From: Phycisphaerales bacterium
GTDB taxonomy: Bacteria > Planctomycetota > Phycisphaerae > Tepidisphaerales > Tepidisphaeraceae
DNA length: 10,183 nt
Reading direction: 5' to 3'
Assembly (NCBI GenBank): GCA_003153655.1
Contig: PMAK01000234.1
Span: forward strand, 3,155 to 13,337
The notes under the pieces were generated by a model, which did not search any database, was not told where the DNA came from, and saw only the letters and a program-made list of their open reading frames with translations. This document shows, piece after piece, positions 7,222-10,183 of the stretch (position 1 is the stretch's first letter; every line of letters starts with the position of its first letter). Both the position numbers and the translations under genes were made by a program.

Positions 7222-7287
7222 TCAGCAAAAAAGGCCAAATCGAGGCCCGCCGACATCAACCAATCTTTTGAGCATAATTTCCGCCAT
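7222..7287 (-). CDS. Short ORF upstream of the binding-protein gene (leader peptide or gene remnant)
   Basis: An ATG at 7285-7287 (minus strand) has a good Shine-Dalgarno, GAGGA (7294-7298), six bases away, better than that of any gene in the importer operon. It opens a 21-codon frame beginning MAEIMLKRLVDVGG and ending in TGA at 7222-7224. The start resembles the first residues of MsmK/UgpC-type ABC ATPases (MAxVxLKxLxKxxGG), but no Walker A or other ATPase part follows, so the likeness may be chance. Either it is a leader peptide within the operon mRNA or the stub of a lost gene. Nothing shows that it is functional. Confidence 0.35.
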   Translation of the reverse strand: MAEIMLKRLVDVGGPRFGLFC

Positions 7288-7384
7288 GATCTATCCTCGT
7301 ATGCGACTGTGAAGATGGCGAAAATATCATTGGCCGACCTCAAATCAGCATAAACGGAGCAGCCCGATCTAATCGCATCAATAC

Positions 7385-7414
7385 AATATAAGTCATTAAT
7401 TTATATATAGTTAA
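7385..7414 (-). promoter_or_regulatory. Candidate promoter of the ABC importer operon
   Basis: Read on the minus strand: TTAACT (7414-7409), an 18-base spacer and TATATT (7390-7385). The predicted start is about 7378, at the edge of a TCGCAT word (7373-7378), with another at 7425-7430 just upstream of the -35. The leader to the GTG at 7108 would be about 270 bases and would include the short ORF. The region is AT-rich, so other registers are possible. Confidence 0.4.
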
Positions 7415-7425
7415 AACAAATAACT

Positions 7426-7461
7426 CGCATCGTCCATTTTAGATTGCCAGATGACGATGCG
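7426..7461. promoter_or_regulatory. 9-bp inverted repeat, candidate operator
   Basis: CGCATCGTC (7426-7434) and GACGATGCG (7453-7461) are perfect inverted copies separated by 18 bases. They lie between the two divergent promoter candidates and contain the GCAT core that recurs across the region. The wide spacing is unlike a single classic LacI-family operator, so these may be two half-sites or sites for two dimers. Confidence 0.45.
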
Positions 7462-7520
7462 TCGGTTAACGTGTTATATCGAGCATATTCGCATAAGGCA
7501 ATAAAGTGCTCAGAATAATG

Positions 7521-7548
7521 TTGACTATTCGACTGCTTCATATATATT
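7521..7548 (+). promoter_or_regulatory. Promoter of the LacI-type regulator gene
   Basis: TTGACT (7521-7526), a 16-base spacer and TATATT (7543-7548). The predicted transcript start is near 7555, only about seven bases before the ATG at 7562, and there is no real Shine-Dalgarno sequence. The mRNA may therefore be almost leaderless. Confidence 0.55.
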
Positions 7549-7561
7549 AATCCCGGATGTC

Positions 7562-8623
7562 ATGAACCGGCTTCACTTTCAAGTCAGTCAAAAAAGTATT
7601 GCGGAACAGGCAGGCGTTTCCCAATCGACGGTTTCGTTGGTTCTGTCAGGCCGTCGGGTGAACTCGGATGAGACGAGTCAGCGGGTTTTGGAGGCGGCCG
7701 AACGTCTTCGATATCGCCCGAATCTGCTGGTCCGAGGCATTCAGACGGGAAAAACTCGAATGATCGGCGTGATGATGCCGCCATTCGACTTTTACTGGTC
7801 GGAAGTGCTTTACGGAATTCATGACGTGCTGACGGCTGCGGACCACGTGCCGATCACACTTTGGACAGTACATATTGGCGCCAAGCCGCGAAGACGCGAA
7901 GGGCCGGGCGAAGAGTTGCAACAGATTCACCGGTTGCTGGATCGAAGAGTGGATGGCGTGATTCTGTGGCCCCCGTTCGCGGAGTTGTTCAGAGAGCATA
8001 TACACGAATTTTCGTCCCGAAATCTTCCGGTGGTGACGATAGATCACCAACTCCCCGCGGAATACAACGCGGATTATGTCGGGAGTGATGAGGCAGAGGG
8101 CGGGCGAATGGTTGCCGAACATTTGTACGCTCAAGGGCACAGACGGATGGGACATGTGGCGGCGGCATCGGTGGCATCCTGGGCATTGGCCCGCCGAAGC
8201 GCCTTCGAGAATGCGGTGCGAGAGATGCCGGGCGCGAGTTGCGTGACCATGGAGGTTCCGCCAGGCGAAACAGGACTCGCCATCGAACCGGCTCGAGCGA
8301 TGTTGTCTTTGCCGGATCGGCCGACAGCAATATTCGCAGCCAGCGACTTGTACGCCAAGCAGGTTTATCAGGCGGCCAAGGAGTTGAATTTGAAAATACC
8401 GGACGACTTGAATGTCGTTGGCTTCTCGGATGATGACTTTGCGTGCGAGATGTCGCCCCCGCTGACGAGCGTACGTCAGCCGGCCTATCAGATTGGGCGG
8501 CGCGCGGCGGAAGTGCTTCTGGGAAGGTCGATGGGCCGGATTCGGGATCGCGGCCGGCATGAGGAATTGCCGGTGAGTTTAATCGTGCGGGAGTCGAGCC
8601 AGCGAATGGGCCCGCAGCACTGA
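7562..8623 (+). CDS. LacI-family transcriptional regulator
   Basis: A 353-residue regulator of normal family length. Residues of about 8-55 form the DNA-binding head: VSQKSIAEQAGVSQSTVSLVLSG (helix-turn-helix), then SDETSQRVLEAAERLRYRPN (third helix and hinge). The periplasmic-binding-protein-like effector domain follows. RMIGVMMPP is its first strand, RRVDGVILWPP and NLPVVTIDHQLP are core strands, VGSDEAEGGRMVAEHL is the typical D-x-x-x-(G/A) helix, PTAIFAASDLYAKQVYQAAKEL is the second-lobe segment, and LNVVGFSDDDFACEMSPPLTSVRQP is the usual V-x-G-(F/Y)-D/S-D end motif. It is divergent from the importer operon and so most likely represses it until a sugar binds. The effector is not readable. 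The ATG at 7562 keeps the head in register; an ATG at 7557 stops after one further codon. Confidence 0.95.
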   Translation: MNRLHFQVSQKSIAEQAGVSQSTVSLVLSGRRVNSDETSQRVLEAAERLRYRPNLLVRGIQTGKTRMIGVMMPPFDFYWSEVLYGIHDVLTAADHVPITLWTVHIGAKPRRREGPGEELQQIHRLLDRRVDGVILWPPFAELFREHIHEFSSRNLPVVTIDHQLPAEYNADYVGSDEAEGGRMVAEHLYAQGHRRMGHVAAASVASWALARRSAFENAVREMPGASCVTMEVPPGETGLAIEPARAMLSLPDRPTAIFAASDLYAKQVYQAAKELNLKIPDDLNVVGFSDDDFACEMSPPLTSVRQPAYQIGRRAAEVLLGRSMGRIRDRGRHEELPVSLIVRESSQRMGPQH

Positions 8624-8645
8624 GAAGAGGCAGCACTGAGAAGAG
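8614..8645 (+). repeat. 16-bp tandem duplication across the regulator stop codon
   Basis: GCAGCACTGAGAAGAG occurs twice back to back, at 8614-8629 and 8630-8645. The first copy includes the TGA stop (8621-8623). It looks like a recent slippage or small duplication; it does not change the protein because the first stop is kept. Confidence 0.85.
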
Positions 8646-8671
8646 ATAGAAAACTGAAGTGAGGTTTTAAG

Positions 8672-8698
8672 ACGAGGCATCTGTATGAGAGGCCTCGT
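8672..8698 (+). other. Hairpin after the regulator gene
   Basis: ACGAGGC (8672-8678) pairs with GCCTCGT (8692-8698) around a 13-base loop. No T-run follows, so it is at best a weak terminator for the regulator gene. Confidence 0.3.
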
Positions 8699-8802
8699 GA
8701 GGAGGTGCGAGATTAGTGAGAAGACAAGTCAGTTGGACGTTTAAGTAGAAAATGGAACTCACGAACTTCATTTGTATTAGGGAGTGGGTTTGATTGAAAG
8801 GT

Positions 8803-8859
8803 CGGCGCCGCCCGGGCGCACATCCGTGGAGGGGTGTTCCCTCTTTTGCCTGGGTGCCG
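8803..8859 (+). promoter_or_regulatory. Structured leader of the PEP-CTERM gene
   Basis: Two mutually exclusive pairings share the same bases: a local 5-bp hairpin (8805-8809 with 8815-8819) or a longer-range 7-bp stem (8803-8809 with 8853-8859, one G-U pair). Inside the latter lies GAGGG/CCCTC (8829-8833 with 8839-8843) followed by TTTT (8844-8847), which resembles a small attenuator. I do not recognise a named riboswitch class. Confidence 0.35.
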
Positions 8860-8875
8860 CTAAGTTTCCAAATAT

Positions 8876-8904
8876 CGAAACGTAACTTACGTTTCGGAGG
8901 AGAG
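8876..8904 (+). promoter_or_regulatory. 10-bp inverted repeat abutting a strong ribosome binding site
   Basis: CGAAACGTAA (8876-8885) and TTACGTTTCG (8887-8896) are exact inverted copies around one base. The last base of the repeat is the first G of the Shine-Dalgarno GGAGGAG (8896-8902), which stands seven bases before the ATG at 8910. In RNA it would form a stem of about eight pairs next to the ribosome site; in DNA it could be a repressor site. Confidence 0.6.
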
Positions 8905-8909
8905 TAATC

Positions 8910-9605
8910 ATGTTGGGACAGAATTTGCGTCGGCTCGGCATCCTGGCTGCACCGGCGGCACTCACATTCGCGGCCGCAACGGCCGTGCAAGCTCAGATTT
9001 ATACGCCAACCCAGGCAAACCTGCTTGCCATGCAAGATGAGCATTCGGGTAATAACCTTAGCAGCGTAGTGAACAGCATTACGCCGGATCTCAATGGTGG
9101 CGTGATCGTCAGTTTCAACTTCGGTCAGACGCAATCCAATGGCCGTCCCCCGGCAAGCACATCGGTTTGGGCGAATTTTGATGACACCTACTTTGGCCCG
9201 AATCTAAATCTGACGGCTTTTACGGATTCAGAAGTCACCGTAACACTTCTGACCGGCAGCGCTGACGCTGCGGTTGACGTTCAGCCATACATTCAAGAGG
9301 GATCTACTCAAGGATACGCCTTCGACGGCTTCAATCAGGCCGGTGCAGAAGTCTTCCCGCAGCGTGGTGGCCCGACTCTCCTGTCGGACGCTGTCCTCGC
9401 TAACGGTGGTGCAAATGTTGCCGACGATATCCGCTGGGGCTTCCAGGTGTTCCCGCAGCCGACGTACAGTGCCCCGGACCCCTTTGGTACTGGCCCGGAA
9501 TTGCTCGAGATCGACCCGGTTGCCGTTCCTGAGCCGGCCTCGCTCGGTCTGCTCGGCTTGGCCATTCCAGCCTTGCTGGCTCGTCGTCGCAATGCTTCCA
9601 AGTAA
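8910..9605 (+). CDS. PEP-CTERM sorting domain protein
   Basis: A 231-residue exported protein. A signal peptide (residues 1-28; basic LRR, then an alanine-rich core, probable cut after AVQA) is followed by a mature domain of about 175 residues rich in Asn, Thr, Gly and acidic residues, without cysteine, probably a beta-sandwich; I recognise no domain in it. From residue 206 the sequence is VPEPASLGLLGLAIPALLARRR: the PEP motif, a hydrophobic stretch and an arginine cluster, which is the sorting signal processed by exosortase at the cell envelope, often in exopolysaccharide-producing bacteria. No exosortase gene is in the window. It has the best ribosome site in the window and its own terminator, which suggest a single-gene, well-expressed unit. 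Role unknown; a surface or matrix protein is the usual inference. Confidence 0.9.
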   Translation: MLGQNLRRLGILAAPAALTFAAATAVQAQIYTPTQANLLAMQDEHSGNNLSSVVNSITPDLNGGVIVSFNFGQTQSNGRPPASTSVWANFDDTYFGPNLNLTAFTDSEVTVTLLTGSADAAVDVQPYIQEGSTQGYAFDGFNQAGAEVFPQRGGPTLLSDAVLANGGANVADDIRWGFQVFPQPTYSAPDPFGTGPELLEIDPVAVPEPASLGLLGLAIPALLARRRNASK

Positions 9606-9639
9606 GCTTTGTAACGCGAGTATTCGTTTGAATTGAATC

Positions 9640-9677
9640 GATGCCACGGCGAACCATTCGCCGTGGCATCTTTGTTT
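9640..9677 (+). terminator. Strong intrinsic terminator after the PEP-CTERM gene
   Basis: A perfect 14-bp stem, GATGCCACGGCGAA (9640-9653) with TTCGCCGTGGCATC (9657-9670), has a 3-base loop and is followed by TTTGTTTT. It begins 34 bases after the stop codon and separates this gene from the next. Confidence 0.9.
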
Positions 9678-9805
9678 TGATCTAGATATTTTTCATTTTG
9701 TCGCCAATATTTTATTGTCTTCTGGAGTAGAACTAAATAGACTTCCGAATCATGACGTAGACCCTATGGGGTGAGTTTGGATCGATTCAAAACTGGAGCA
9801 GGTTT

Positions 9806-10183
9806 ATGCTCAGTACATTCAGTGTGCAACCAACAGCGAGCGCCCCGCTCGGCGTAAGCAACGGAAATATTTCAGTCGTCACCGTCAATGCGCCAAATGG
9901 TCTGGTGCAGTTGGATGGCAGCGGTAATTTTCCTGCCGCAACGATCATCCAATTGACAAATGTAGACTCGAATTTGTCGACCCTGGTAGGCACTTTAGGC
10001 CAGATCGGCATTCCCTCTGATCAAATTGCCAACTACATGCGTTTGTATGATGGAACGACGACGGGCGGCAACAAGTTTTACTCGGCCAATTTTGCATCGA
10101 TTGGACCCGTCATAGCCAGCGGTGTTTCGCTTTCGGCAAACAATATCACCGTTTTAACTATTGGAGCCTCTGAAAAACCCCTC
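9806..10183 (+). CDS. Unrecognised protein, 5' part only (runs off the window)
   Basis: A frame open from ATG 9806-9808 to the last base (126 codons). GGAG (9795-9798) stands seven bases before the ATG, a reasonable ribosome site. The sequence is rich in Ser, Thr, Asn, Gly and Val with few charged residues: VSNGNISVVTVNAPNGLVQL, TIIQLTNVDSNLSTLVGTLG, YMRLYDGTTTGGNKFYSANF, GVSLSANNITVLTIG. This composition and the alternating hydrophobic strands suggest an extracellular beta-rich protein. The last part is reminiscent of the C-terminal beta-sandwich of secreted glycosidases, but that is only an impression. There is no signal peptide at this ATG. The frame is also open upstream to a TAG at 9758-9760 with no start codon. 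Confidence 0.6.
   Translation, partial: MLSTFSVQPTASAPLGVSNGNISVVTVNAPNGLVQLDGSGNFPAATIIQLTNVDSNLSTLVGTLGQIGIPSDQIANYMRLYDGTTTGGNKFYSANFASIGPVIASGVSLSANNITVLTIGASEKPL

Larger units (their letters stand above)
7109..7561. promoter_or_regulatory. Divergent regulatory region between the importer operon and lacI-type gene
   Basis: A 453-base non-coding region, AT-rich between about 7380 and 7440. It holds a promoter candidate in each direction, a 9-bp inverted repeat (7426-7434 and 7453-7461), exact TCGCAT words at 7373-7378, 7425-7430 and 7489-7494, its complement at 7301-7306, and AGCATA at 7271-7276, 7347-7352 and 7482-7487. A 21-codon minus-strand ORF lies at 7222-7287. These are candidate binding sites for the adjacent LacI-family regulator. 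Confidence 0.6.

Noticed and set aside
7381..7420. AT-rich stretch as a replication origin or CRISPR leader
   Set aside because: No repeated DnaA-box-like 9-mers and no spaced repeats; divergent promoters explain the base composition.
7646..8560. 304-codon minus-strand open frame
   Set aside because: Antisense to the unmistakable LacI-family gene; rich in Arg, His and Pro with no recognisable motif.
8672..8698. Intrinsic terminator of the regulator gene
   Set aside because: The stem is real but has a 13-base loop and no T-run, so I list it only as a hairpin.

Overview
The window looks like a chromosomal segment from a planctomycete, most likely of the Phycisphaerae type. This rests on the combination of a long H-X-DG-type pseudopilin, a PEP-CTERM surface protein and a LacI-controlled carbohydrate uptake operon. 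It is an inference from gene content; no rRNA or other phylogenetic marker is present.

Layout. Positions 1-135 are the last 44 codons of a gene whose end resembles GH130 beta-mannoside phosphorylases. Positions 241-941 hold a toxin-first HigB/HigA-like toxin-antitoxin pair with an ATGA overlap, and a strong intrinsic terminator lies further on at 1069-1108. A near-consensus promoter (1144-1171) then drives a pseudopilin gene (1207-2328). It overlaps by four bases a gene for a single-pass membrane protein of unknown function (2325-2927), and a diverged tandem copy of that protein follows (about 2984-3532).

On the minus strand, 7108 down to 3592 is a tight three-gene ABC importer operon: a substrate-binding protein and two permeases. 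No ATPase is present in the window. A 453-base intergenic region separates it from a divergent LacI-family regulator (7562-8623). That region holds divergent promoter candidates, a recurring TCGCAT word, a 9-bp inverted repeat, and a 21-codon minus-strand ORF with a good ribosome binding site. A PEP-CTERM protein follows (8910-9605) with a structured leader and a strong terminator. The window ends in a truncated unrecognised gene starting at 9806.

How it may fit together. The ABC importer and LacI regulator form a classic inducible sugar uptake module. The GH130-like gene suggests beta-mannosides or related oligosaccharides as one possible substrate, but it lies 3.5 kb away with a toxin-antitoxin pair between, so the link is weak. 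The pseudopilin and the two membrane paralogs form a separate plus-strand cassette that converges on the importer operon. This cassette is the least understood part of the window: two copies of a conserved exported domain (D-D-G-x-T-Y, PPF-x3-GK, C-terminal RSPDGKIPD), the first translationally coupled to a pseudopilin.
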